From Bacteroidales bacterium UBA5762 (GTDB taxonomy: Bacteria; Bacteroidota; Bacteroidia; Bacteroidales; TTA-H9), in the NCBI GenBank assembly GCA_002418865.1, contig DIEY01000101.1, forward strand, positions 1 to 22,662: a DNA stretch of 22,662 bases. The letters run 5' to 3'. The translations under genes and the position numbers were made by a program. Position 1 is the first letter of the stretch. Every line of letters starts with the position of its first letter. Below, in pieces: positions 1 to 6,971 of the stretch. The notes under the pieces were generated by a model. It ran no database searches, was not told the origin of the DNA, and saw nothing but the letters and a program-made list of their open reading frames with translations.

Positions 1-528
1 TTGTTGAAAATGTATCACTTTGTGAGTAGGCAAAAATCAAATCCTCTTATTGGGATGTACAATTCCAACACGAAGCGGAGCCATGTACCCAGCATATACC
101 CCGATGATTCAGTGCCTGAGCCTTGGCTTATTCTGCGTTCTCAGGCAAAGAAGGAAAGAATTTTGGTAATACAGCTTCTGCGAAAAGGTTCAGTACATGT
201 TGCACAAAAGATAGAAAATGAAGGAAAAGAAACAATACTGACATTTGATATTAAAGACGGTTTTTGTATAAATAATTTCAATGGTATAATTTTTCTTTTT
301 ACTGATGGCACAAGATTAAAGGAACTAAATCATGGCTCTGATAATTGTGTAAGTTTTGCGATGCTCAAAATTGGAATTCCTGACTATGAAGGAAATACAA
401 TAAAATCTTACTTGGAACAAAAGAAAATCAAAACACTTCGGATTTATACGAATGATTCTTTTATTCAAGTTGATTTTTCTGAATCCAATCAGGATAAATT
501 AATAAAAACCCTTCAATGTATTGACTAA
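1..528 (+). CDS. Unrecognised protein, possibly 5'-truncated by the window edge
   Basis: The frame is open from the first base (TTG TTG), with the first ATG at position 10, so the true start may lie outside the window. The protein is about 172-175 aa, mixed alpha/beta in appearance, with no membrane segment or signal peptide in the visible part. The second half (about residues 75-175) reads like a small beta-rich domain, with a 'FLFTDGTRL' strand and a terminal 'RIYTNDSFIQVDF' strand before a short helix ending in Cys-Ile-Asp. Similar tails occur in many small Bacteroidota hypothetical proteins, but I cannot name a family. The next gene starts 11 nt after the stop, so the two are probably co-transcribed. 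I assign no function. An upstream extension carrying a signal peptide is possible. Confidence 0.55.
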   Translation: MLKMYHFVSRQKSNPLIGMYNSNTKRSHVPSIYPDDSVPEPWLILRSQAKKERILVIQLLRKGSVHVAQKIENEGKETILTFDIKDGFCINNFNGIIFLFTDGTRLKELNHGSDNCVSFAMLKIGIPDYEGNTIKSYLEQKKIKTLRIYTNDSFIQVDFSESNQDKLIKTLQCID

Positions 529-539
529 CGCTAAAAACA

Positions 540-1187
540 ATGGAAAATTCTAATTCAGACAATATGGAAATAAAAGAAAAAATATTAGAAAACCTGCATA
601 GCCAATTTGCTGAAAATCAAAACCACCATCAAGGTTTGTTTATTCAGTTTTTAATCGCACTCTTGGCATTATTTGCAGGGTTTGGATATGTTTATACACA
701 TGTAAATTCTACAATAGAGTATACTCAATCATTTGTTCAAAAAATAAATGAAGTTGAATATTTCTCAAATCAAACATTACTGGCTACATCAGTAATAGTA
801 TTAGCTGTATTGCTATTATTAAATGGAATACTTCTTAATCAAGGTTATGGCTTTAGACGAGACCAACATTTGAATATGATAATCCGCAAAAAATACCTCG
901 GAGATGATTACGATAAAGTATTTGACAAATTATATGATTCCGATAATAAAGGGTATTGGGACTTTTTACCAAATTTTTACATCATTTTCTTTTGGTTTAT
1001 TTTAGGTTTTCAGATTTCGGTTTTTATAGCAATCTGCTCAAAAGAAAACCTCATCAATTTTTCAGACAAATTTTTTTCATTGATACTATTTATTATAGGC
1101 ATAGTATTGATTATTCTTTCCATGGCATTTTACAGTAGGACATATTGCAAATACAGATTAAACCTAAAAGAAAAAAAGGATTCATGA
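540..1187 (+). CDS. Unrecognised four-helix membrane protein
   Basis: This 215-aa protein has a polar, acidic N-terminus (about residues 1-32) and four clear hydrophobic segments at roughly 33-55, 81-103, 146-168 and 178-199. It ends in a short basic tail, which suggests an inner-membrane protein. The loop between segments 2 and 3 (about 105-145) is charged and contains 'YLGDDYDKVFDKLYD'. No catalytic motif or known family could be recognised. The ATG at 540 is the first in frame and lies 11 nt after the preceding stop, so it probably forms a two-gene unit with the upstream gene. The coding DNA is very AT-rich and poly-A/poly-T rich compared with the metabolic genes that follow, which is compatible with an accessory or transferred segment. 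Low certainty beyond 'membrane protein'. Confidence 0.65.
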   Translation: MENSNSDNMEIKEKILENLHSQFAENQNHHQGLFIQFLIALLALFAGFGYVYTHVNSTIEYTQSFVQKINEVEYFSNQTLLATSVIVLAVLLLLNGILLNQGYGFRRDQHLNMIIRKKYLGDDYDKVFDKLYDSDNKGYWDFLPNFYIIFFWFILGFQISVFIAICSKENLINFSDKFFSLILFIIGIVLIILSMAFYSRTYCKYRLNLKEKKDS

Positions 1188-1320
1188 ATGCCCAGCATAT
1201 AACACCCCATCATCATTATCATCAGAAATTATGATAGAAATTCAATTAAGAAATAACCAAAAGTGGTCCTAAAAATGGGTAGTACCTCAAAATATTAACT
1301 TTAAAGAGAGCTGTAATTTT

Positions 1321-2016
1321 CTATTTTTCGGTAAGAATCTCCCATTTTCCTTTTAAAGTAGTGAACTGTAAAGCATGCTGGAGAGCCAGAAGAAATTCTT
1401 TACGTGGGATATTCTCGGCCCCAAGGTTTATAAGGTGAGAAGTTTCCATCTGGGCATCTATAAATAAGAAACCATGATGCTTGGCAAATTCCACTAAATA
1501 ATACATAGCGACTTTTGATGCATTATTTACGAGATGAAACATAGACTCGCCAAAAAAGGCTCTTCCTAAGGAAACACCATATAGGCCTCCCACCAGGCGA
1601 TTATCCAACCAGGTCTCGAAAGAATGTGCATATCCGGCTTTGTGCATTTTATAGTAAGCTTTTTCAATTTCAGGAGTTATCCATGTGTCGTTTTGGTTTT
1701 TGCGGGGCATTATCTGGCAATAATGAATAACTTCTTTGAATGTCGTATCGCAGGTAATTCTAAATCTCTGTTGTTTGATCAGCTGTCGCAGGCTATGTGA
1801 AAGTTTGAACTTTTCGGGAATAAGAATAGTCCGCGGATCGGGCGACCACCACATAATAGGCTCTCCTTTGGTGTACCATGGGAAAATACCCGATGAATAC
1901 GCACGTAACAATGATTTTACCGAAAGATCGCCTCCAATAGCTACCAACCCTTCTTCTTCGGCTTTTTTCGAAATCAGGTATCCTTCATATTTTGGTTCAA
2001 GCGCAATGATGGCCAT
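1321..2016 (-). CDS. aat: Leucyl/phenylalanyl-tRNA--protein transferase
   Basis: This cytoplasmic enzyme transfers Leu or Phe from charged tRNA to proteins with N-terminal Arg or Lys, marking them for ClpS/ClpAP degradation in the bacterial N-end rule pathway. The 231-aa length is normal for the family. Visible signatures are 'GLVAIGGDLS' (about 23-32), 'GIFPWY' (43-48), the hallmark 'WWSPDPR' (56-62), 'TWITPEIEKAY' (111-121), 'ELVGG'-like 'RLVGGLYGVSLG' (140-151), 'GESMFH' with Glu157, and 'IDAQ' with Gln189; the last two match residues known to matter in the E. coli enzyme. The ATG at 2016 gives the expected short N-terminus. The gene stands alone, separated from threonine aldolase by 243 nt and convergent with the unrecognised membrane gene at 540-1187. 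Identification is firm. Confidence 0.96.
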   Translation of the reverse strand: MAIIALEPKYEGYLISKKAEEEGLVAIGGDLSVKSLLRAYSSGIFPWYTKGEPIMWWSPDPRTILIPEKFKLSHSLRQLIKQQRFRITCDTTFKEVIHYCQIMPRKNQNDTWITPEIEKAYYKMHKAGYAHSFETWLDNRLVGGLYGVSLGRAFFGESMFHLVNNASKVAMYYLVEFAKHHGFLFIDAQMETSHLINLGAENIPRKEFLLALQHALQFTTLKGKWEILTEK

Positions 2017-2259
2017 CTGTGGTTTAAACTTAAGTCTTTTTATTCAATAGGATTATTATAACAAAACCGAAGTAAATAATTATCCAATTTTATACCAACT
2101 TTCATCGATGAGTTTTCTAAGATGCTGGTTTATAATATTTAGCAAAATTGCATTCTATTGTTTATTTTGATAATGATTCCAATAATAGAATCAATTATTC
2201 CTAAATGGAATGAAGAGATTGGGTAGGAGATGTATGTTTTCACGAGCATTTCCTTTAGT

Positions 2260-3285
2260 TTAAATGGTATTAAGGACTTTGATCACGGTTTCGAGCATTT
2301 CGTCGTTAAAATCGAGGTGAGTAACAAAACGGATAGTTTGTAAGCCAAAAGGTAGAGCTAGAATATTGTTTTGTTGTAGAATGGAAAGGAATGTATCGGA
2401 AGGGAAATCTTTGTTTAAAGTAAAAATCAAGATATTGCTTTCGACGGGTAGAATGGAATTAATAAAAGGTTTTTGGGCAAGTGATTTGGCTAAGGTTTGG
2501 GCTCGACGAAGGTCTTCTTTTAAGAGAGGGATATTATGTTGAAGTGCAAACAGACCAGCGGCAGCTAAATAGCCAGCTTGGCGCATGCCTCCACCGAAGA
2601 GTTTACGAATGCGTCGTGCTTTTTTTATCTTTTCATGGCTGCCTAGTAAAACTGAGCCTACAGGTGCTCCTAAACCTTTAGAAAGGCAAATGCTGATGGT
2701 ATCGAAAATCTTACCGTAATCTTTAGCATGAGTTCCATCCCAAGTCATAGCATTGAAAATACGAGCTCCATCGAGATGAAATGCTAGCATGTGCTGATGA
2801 GTGAATCTTGAAATTTCTTTTAGATCATTATAATTCCATACCGAACCCCCTCCTTTATTACTTGTATTTTCGGCAACAACCAGGCGAGAAAGTGGTTCAT
2901 GAATATCATCGGCATCATTTAAGGCTGCTTCTACTTGTTTTACAGTAAATCTTCCCCTGTCTCCATTCAGTAAACGAACAGAGCAGCCTGAATTAAAAGC
3001 TATTCCTCCAGCCTCAAAAAGATAAACATGGGCGGTTTGGTCACAAATTACTTCATCTCCAGGCTGAGTATGTAATTTAATAGCAATCTGATTGGCTGCG
3101 GTTCCTGAAGGTGTAAACATACCTGCTTCCATGCCAAACATATTGGCTAAATATTCTTCCAATGCTTTTACTGTAGGATCTTCTCCAAAGACATCATCGC
3201 CTACTTCGGCTTTCATCATAAAGGCAAGCATCTCTTGTGAAGGACGCGTTACCGTATCACTGCGAAGGTCGATCATTTTATTCAT
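2260..3285 (-). CDS. ltaE: Low-specificity L-threonine aldolase (PLP-dependent)
   Basis: This enzyme cleaves L-threonine or L-allo-threonine to glycine and acetaldehyde. It is a fold-type I PLP enzyme of the beta-eliminating lyase family. The N-terminus 'MIDLRSDTVTRP' and 'GDDVFGEDPTV' (29-39) are family hallmarks. 'TPSGTAANQ' (58-66) binds the cofactor phosphate, His86 in 'QTAHVYLFEAGG' lies over the pyridine ring, Asp172 in 'LDGAR' pairs with the ring nitrogen, and Lys203 in 'LSKGLGAPVGS' is the Schiff-base lysine. At 341 aa it is full length. It overlaps the upstream aminotransferase by 8 nt if the first ATG is used. The alternative ATG at 3276, which gives the canonical MIDLRSDT start, leaves a 1-nt gap. 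It is the last gene of a three-gene operon. Substrate preference for the D/L or allo form is not settled by sequence. Confidence 0.95.
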   Translation of the reverse strand: MNKMIDLRSDTVTRPSQEMLAFMMKAEVGDDVFGEDPTVKALEEYLANMFGMEAGMFTPSGTAANQIAIKLHTQPGDEVICDQTAHVYLFEAGGIAFNSGCSVRLLNGDRGRFTVKQVEAALNDADDIHEPLSRLVVAENTSNKGGGSVWNYNDLKEISRFTHQHMLAFHLDGARIFNAMTWDGTHAKDYGKIFDTISICLSKGLGAPVGSVLLGSHEKIKKARRIRKLFGGGMRQAGYLAAAGLFALQHNIPLLKEDLRRAQTLAKSLAQKPFINSILPVESNILIFTLNKDFPSDTFLSILQQNNILALPFGLQTIRFVTHLDFNDEMLETVIKVLNTI

Positions 3286-4495
3286 AAAATTCTTTATCTA
3301 ATTGTTCGAAAATAAGTTGCAAGGTTTTATTTGCCTCATTGCATTCTTCGAAAGTGATGCAAAGGGGTGGAGAAATACGCAAAGCATTCTCGCAAAATAA
3401 AAAACGGTCACTAATCAAGCAGTTCTCCCAGAAAAGTTGCAAAGCTCTATCGGCTTGGGTAAAATGATGAAATTCCACGGCAATAAGCAAACCCGAAAAT
3501 CGTATTTCTTTGACGACCTTATAATTATCAATACCGTTGATTAATCGTCTGGCTTTTTCGTCGGCTTCAGAGACATTTATTTCATTTTGCAATACTTGTA
3601 AAACTGCACAGGCTGCCGCAGCGCTGACAGGATTTCCTCCAAAAGTAGTAATATGACCAAGAGAAGGGTCGTAAGCCAATGTATCCATGATATTTTTCGA
3701 AGAAATGAAGGCTCCGATGGGCATACCTCCACCAAGTGCCTTGGCCAGACATAATACATCGGGAATGGTTTTGTATTTTTCGAATGCAAACATGCTTCCT
3801 GTACGTCCTAAGCCTGTTTGTATCTCGTCGAAAACCAGCAACGTATGTGTTTCATCGCATCTTTGTCTCAATCGGAGTAAAAATTCTGGCTTGGGAAGTA
3901 CAACTCCAGCCTCGCCTTGTACGGGTTCTATTATTACTGCTGCAACAGTTTCGTCAATTCGATTCAAATCTTCTATTTGATTGAATTGCAATTGAATGAT
4001 TCCTGGGATAAGTGGTCTATAACGATCTTTCAGGATTTCGTTTCCTGTTATGCTGAGTGCGCCCTGAGTGCTTCCATGATAAGCATTTCTGAATGTAACT
4101 ATGCGAGGTCGACTGGTGTAGCGTTTTGCCAGTTTCATAGCCCCTTCTATGGCCTCGGCTCCTGAGTTTACAAGATAAACGCAATCGAGAGAAGGAGGAA
4201 GAATCTTTACCAATGCTTCAGCTAACCTAACCTGAGGAGATTGCACAAATTCTCCATAAACGGTTTGATGAAGATATAAATCGGCTTGATGATGTATGGC
4301 TTGAACTACTACAGGATGATTATGCCCAATATTACAAACCGAAAACCCGCTGCTAAGATCCGTATAAACCCTATTATCTGCCGTAAACAAATAAATTCCT
4401 TGAGCTTTCGAGAATTGTATAGCAGGAGGCGTAAGGGAAGTAAGCGCTAAGTGCCGAAAAAATATTTCCCTTTCACTTAGAAATTTGTTTGACAT
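3278..4495 (-). CDS. Class-III PLP aminotransferase (acetylornithine/ornithine aminotransferase-like)
   Basis: This is a fold-type I PLP transaminase of about 405 aa that moves an amino group between an omega-amino donor and a 2-oxo acid. The motifs follow the class-III order: 'NIGHNHP' (55-61), 'LVNSGAEAIEGAMKLAKRY' (108-126), 'YHGSTQGALS' (139-148), 'EPVQGEAGV' (190-198), 'VFDEIQTGLGRTG' (221-233, with Asp223 for the pyridine nitrogen), and the Schiff-base lysine Lys252 in 'LAKALGGGMPIGAF'. Family members include ArgD, ornithine aminotransferase and 4-aminobutyrate aminotransferase. No arginine-biosynthesis gene is nearby, so I do not assign the substrate. It overlaps the TerC-type gene by 23 nt upstream and threonine aldolase by 8 nt downstream, so translation of the three genes is probably coupled. 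Confidence 0.9.
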   Translation of the reverse strand: MSNKFLSEREIFFRHLALTSLTPPAIQFSKAQGIYLFTADNRVYTDLSSGFSVCNIGHNHPVVVQAIHHQADLYLHQTVYGEFVQSPQVRLAEALVKILPPSLDCVYLVNSGAEAIEGAMKLAKRYTSRPRIVTFRNAYHGSTQGALSITGNEILKDRYRPLIPGIIQLQFNQIEDLNRIDETVAAVIIEPVQGEAGVVLPKPEFLLRLRQRCDETHTLLVFDEIQTGLGRTGSMFAFEKYKTIPDVLCLAKALGGGMPIGAFISSKNIMDTLAYDPSLGHITTFGGNPVSAAAACAVLQVLQNEINVSEADEKARRLINGIDNYKVVKEIRFSGLLIAVEFHHFTQADRALQLFWENCLISDRFLFCENALRISPPLCITFEECNEANKTLQLIFEQLDKEFYE

Positions 4496-5501
4496 CTGCT
4501 GAAATCTTTTCTTCTTTAATTAAAACAGAAAGGAGAATGGAAACGGTAAGTATGGTCACAACAACTACTAATGACACTGGAGAGGGAATTTCTATAAAAT
4601 CGGCAATCAACATTTTGGCACCTATAAATATCAAAATAACTGCTAGTCCATAATGTAGAAAACGAAATAAAGGCATAAGATTGGCCAACAGAAAATATAA
4701 TGCCCTTAATCCAAGTATGGCAAATATGTTAGATGTATAAAGAATAAAAGGATCATTCGTGATAGCAAAAATAGCAGGAATAGAATCTACTGCAAAAAGG
4801 ATATCGGTGCTTTCTATCACTAAAACGACTAAAAATAAGGGAGTAGCCAATCGTTTTCCATTTTGTTTAGTGAAAAATTTTCCCTTATCGTATTCTTTCG
4901 AAAAGGGGAGTAAACGATGAGCTATTCGCACGACTATATTTTTAGAGAAATCTTTTTGATCTTCCTTATGACTATTAAAGGATTTTAATCCTGCATAAAG
5001 CAGAAAAAAGCCAAAAATGGTCAATACGACATTGAGTTGAACTTCAGTTCCATTTACTACGAAAGGAGGTAGATAAGTAAGTTTAATCAATTCTACACCC
5101 GCAAAAATGAATATAGCTCTAAACAGGATAGCACCGATAATTCCATAAAAAAGGACCTTATGTTGATATTCGGATGGAACATTAAAATAACTGAATATTA
5201 AGATGAAAACGAAAATATTATCCATCGAAAGCGACTTTTCGATGAGATAGGCAGCAATGTAATCGCTTGCACTATTTAGGCCTGATTCAAAATATACTAC
5301 TAACCCGAAAAGTAGAGAAATCACAATCCAGACGATTGTCCATATAAGTGCTTCGCGGCTACTGATAGTGTGGTTTTTTTTATTAAAGATTCCTAAATCG
5401 ATCATGAGCATAATGACAATGACCACACTAAAAGTCATGATGATCCACCAATTATGATGAGGAGCAACTGAAGCAGCACTATAGATAGTAGAAGTTTGCA
5501 T
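4473..5501 (-). CDS. TerC/Alx-family integral membrane protein, probable metal-ion exporter
   Basis: Members of this family (E. coli Alx, TerC) are inner-membrane proteins, and several export Mn2+ or other divalent cations. With the start at 5501 it has 342 aa and about nine hydrophobic segments. Conserved acidic residues sit within membrane helices: 'MLMIDLGIF' (Asp35), 'EKSLSMDNIFVF' (Glu89, Asp94) and 'VIESTDILFAVDSIPAIFA' (Glu230, Asp233, Asp239), the family signature. A longer frame begins at 5552, but its first 17 residues overlap a TAnnTTTG-type promoter box at 5529-5537, and the family normally begins near 'MQTSTIYSAAS', so I prefer 5501. It is the first gene of an operon with the aminotransferase and aldolase. 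No yybP-ykoY-type leader fits in the short 5' region. Metal specificity is unknown. Confidence 0.9.
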   Translation of the reverse strand: MQTSTIYSAASVAPHHNWWIIMTFSVVIVIMLMIDLGIFNKKNHTISSREALIWTIVWIVISLLFGLVVYFESGLNSASDYIAAYLIEKSLSMDNIFVFILIFSYFNVPSEYQHKVLFYGIIGAILFRAIFIFAGVELIKLTYLPPFVVNGTEVQLNVVLTIFGFFLLYAGLKSFNSHKEDQKDFSKNIVVRIAHRLLPFSKEYDKGKFFTKQNGKRLATPLFLVVLVIESTDILFAVDSIPAIFAITNDPFILYTSNIFAILGLRALYFLLANLMPLFRFLHYGLAVILIFIGAKMLIADFIEIPSPVSLVVVVTILTVSILLSVLIKEEKISADVKQISK

Positions 5502-5528
5502 ATAGAATAAATGAAAAGAAAATGGTGT

Positions 5529-5537
5529 GCAAAAGTA
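5529..5537 (-). promoter_or_regulatory. Probable -7 promoter box for the TerC operon
   Basis: Read on the minus strand, the sequence is TACTTTTGC, an exact match to the Bacteroidota -7 consensus TAnnTTTG(C). It lies 27 nt upstream of the preferred TerC start at 5501. No clear TTTG -33 box is visible at the usual spacing, so the call rests on the -7 element and its position. Confidence 0.55.
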
Positions 5538-5565
5538 CAGAAATACGAGCAAAACATTAATTCAT

Positions 5566-5574
5566 TATTTTCGC
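5566..5574 (+). promoter_or_regulatory. Probable -7 promoter box for the short-chain dehydrogenase gene
   Basis: TATTTTCGC matches the Bacteroidota -7 consensus TAnnTTTG except for one C (TTCG for TTTG), and lies about 20 nt before the ATG at 5595. It diverges from the TerC promoter box, with 28 nt between the two elements, so the 93-nt spacer holds a compact divergent promoter pair. Confidence 0.4.
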
Positions 5575-5594
5575 ATATTTATGGAAGATGGAAA

Positions 5595-6404
5595 ATGGAA
5601 CCTAAAGTCGTTGTTATAACAGGAGCTTCCTCAGGCATTGGCAGGGCGCTGGCACAGGAATATGCCAAAAGGGGATGGTGTATAGCTTTATTAGCCCGCA
5701 ACTTAGATAAATTGCTTCAACTTAAAAATGAACTTTCTGAAAAGGCTTCCAAAATTCTTTGTTTATCAACCGACGTAAGTAAGGAGGAAGATTGCAAGGA
5801 GGCCATTAAAGAAATCATTGCGACTTATGGAAGAATAGATGTTTTAATTAACAATGCCGGAGTTTCTATGCGTGCTCTTTTTAAAGATGTTGATTTGGAT
5901 GTAATTCGTAGATTAATGGATGTCAATTTTTGGGGAACGGTTTACTGTACAAAATATGCCTTACCTTCACTTTTAGCAAACAAGGGTAGTGTGGTAGGTA
6001 TAGTATCCATTGCTGCTTATATAGGCTTGCCGGGCCGAACAGGTTATTCGGCTTCAAAGTTTGCTATTCGGGGTTTTTTAGAAACTCTACGGACTGAGAA
6101 TCTTCGTACTGGACTTCATGTGTTGGTGGCTGCACCTGGTTTTACTGCCACTAATATACGTTCCACAGCTCTGCTGGCCGATGGCAGCCAACAAGGACAA
6201 TCTCCACGCGACGAGGGAAAGATGATGACCGCCGCCCAGGTAGCAAAAAAAGTAGTTAAAGCCATCGACAAAAGAAAGAAAACCTTGATTCTTACCTTCT
6301 GGGAAGGAAAATTTACGGTTTTTCTACAGAAATTCTTTCCTACGTTGGTCGAGCGTTTAACTTTTGCCCACATGGCCAAAGAACCCGATTCGCCTTTTAA
6401 GTAG
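5595..6404 (+). CDS. Short-chain dehydrogenase/reductase (SDR), NAD(P)-dependent, substrate unknown
   Basis: This is a classical SDR of 269 aa with a Rossmann fold. The cofactor motif is 'TGASSGIG' (9-16), followed by 'DV' at 60-61, the 'NNAG' motif (86-89), the catalytic Asn111 in 'DVNFWG', Ser138 in 'VSIAAY', and 'YSASK' with Tyr151 and Lys155. All four catalytic tetrad residues are present. Arg35 after the second strand ('LLARN') hints at NADP(H), which is a family-based inference. The C-terminal 80 residues carry a basic segment and a hydrophobic 'FLQKFFPTLVERLTF' stretch, as in membrane-associated SDRs of the DHRS7-like type. An in-frame ATG at 5511 would add 28 residues of unlikely sequence running over both divergent promoter boxes, so the ATG directly before the first beta strand is chosen. 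The substrate cannot be inferred from the neighbours. Confidence 0.92.
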   Translation: MEPKVVVITGASSGIGRALAQEYAKRGWCIALLARNLDKLLQLKNELSEKASKILCLSTDVSKEEDCKEAIKEIIATYGRIDVLINNAGVSMRALFKDVDLDVIRRLMDVNFWGTVYCTKYALPSLLANKGSVVGIVSIAAYIGLPGRTGYSASKFAIRGFLETLRTENLRTGLHVLVAAPGFTATNIRSTALLADGSQQGQSPRDEGKMMTAAQVAKKVVKAIDKRKKTLILTFWEGKFTVFLQKFFPTLVERLTFAHMAKEPDSPFK

Positions 6405-6480
6405 CTTTTTTGGCTCTTATCATATTTTAAAAAACAATTATTTATAGAACCTCCAAATGGTCTAAAATTTTTATCTCAAG

Positions 6481-6960
6481 ATGAAAATAAAAACGGAAAT
6501 CTTGCCTTTAAGGGGTTTGCCTTTAATTAGTTTTGGTGATACAATAGACGATGTAGAATTTATTCTTGGAAAACCCGAAGAAACTATGATGCTTGAAGCT
6601 GCTGCCGAAGGAACCTACCCAGCCTTGGTCTATTTCTACTGGGATAGGTATTTAACTTTGTTTTTCAGCACTTTAGATGAGAAACCTTTTTTAATTATGA
6701 TAGAAACCGACGATATGAATGCACAGTTGCTTGATGAAAAAGTTTTCAGATTGAATCCCGAGCAGCTGGTTGCCTTGTTCGCAGGACAGAAACTTTTCGA
6801 TTATGAGAAAGAGCAACAAGGACAAGAAACCCGTTATACATGGGATGAATGGAATATTGATTTTTATTTCAATGCGGATAAACTGTCCACGATAAGTTGG
6901 TCGGCACAATTAGATGATAATGGACATGTAGTTATGCCAGAAGAGTCTTTCAAATGGTAA
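6481..6960 (+). CDS. Unrecognised small acidic soluble protein
   Basis: This 159-aa acidic protein has no signal peptide and no membrane segment. It contains 'LISFGDTIDDVEFILGKPEET' at about 16-36, similar in style to small beta-rich proteins that compare a 'G..S.deV...lG.P' strand-helix unit (as in SmpA/OmlA-like folds). Later come several aromatic strands such as 'YTWDEWNIDFYFN'. I do not recognise the family and give no function. It follows the SDR gene by 76 nt in the same direction and may be read from the same promoter. It converges on the Hdr-like operon with only 11 nt between the two stop codons, leaving no room for a separate terminator. Confidence 0.75.
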   Translation: MKIKTEILPLRGLPLISFGDTIDDVEFILGKPEETMMLEAAAEGTYPALVYFYWDRYLTLFFSTLDEKPFLIMIETDDMNAQLLDEKVFRLNPEQLVALFAGQKLFDYEKEQQGQETRYTWDEWNIDFYFNADKLSTISWSAQLDDNGHVVMPEESFKW

Positions 6961-6971
6961 ATGGCAAGGAT

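Noticed and set aside
956..1138. Short frames overlapping real genes, such as those at 956-1138, 1736-2050, 3687-3980, 8260-8445 and 18922-19284.
   Set aside because: They lie in other frames of clearly identified genes, show no protein-like motifs, and have low-quality composition.
519..1320. Integron cassette recombination (attC) sites around the two left-edge genes, suggested by 'GACTAACG' and 'GCATATAACAC' near stop codons.
   Set aside because: Only 11 nt separate the first two genes, too short for an attC site, and no matching GTTRRRY core follows the second gene. No integrase is in the window.
2152..2211. Inverted repeats (ATTCTATT...AATAGAAT and ATTCC-TAAAT-GGAAT) after the threonine aldolase gene as terminators.
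   Set aside because: The stems are short or have long loops, and no T-tract follows on the minus strand.
5502..5594. Manganese (yybP-ykoY) riboswitch before the TerC-type gene, as found before E. coli alx.
   Set aside because: The leader from the predicted promoter box is only about 20-30 nt, too short for that riboswitch, and no conserved core was seen.
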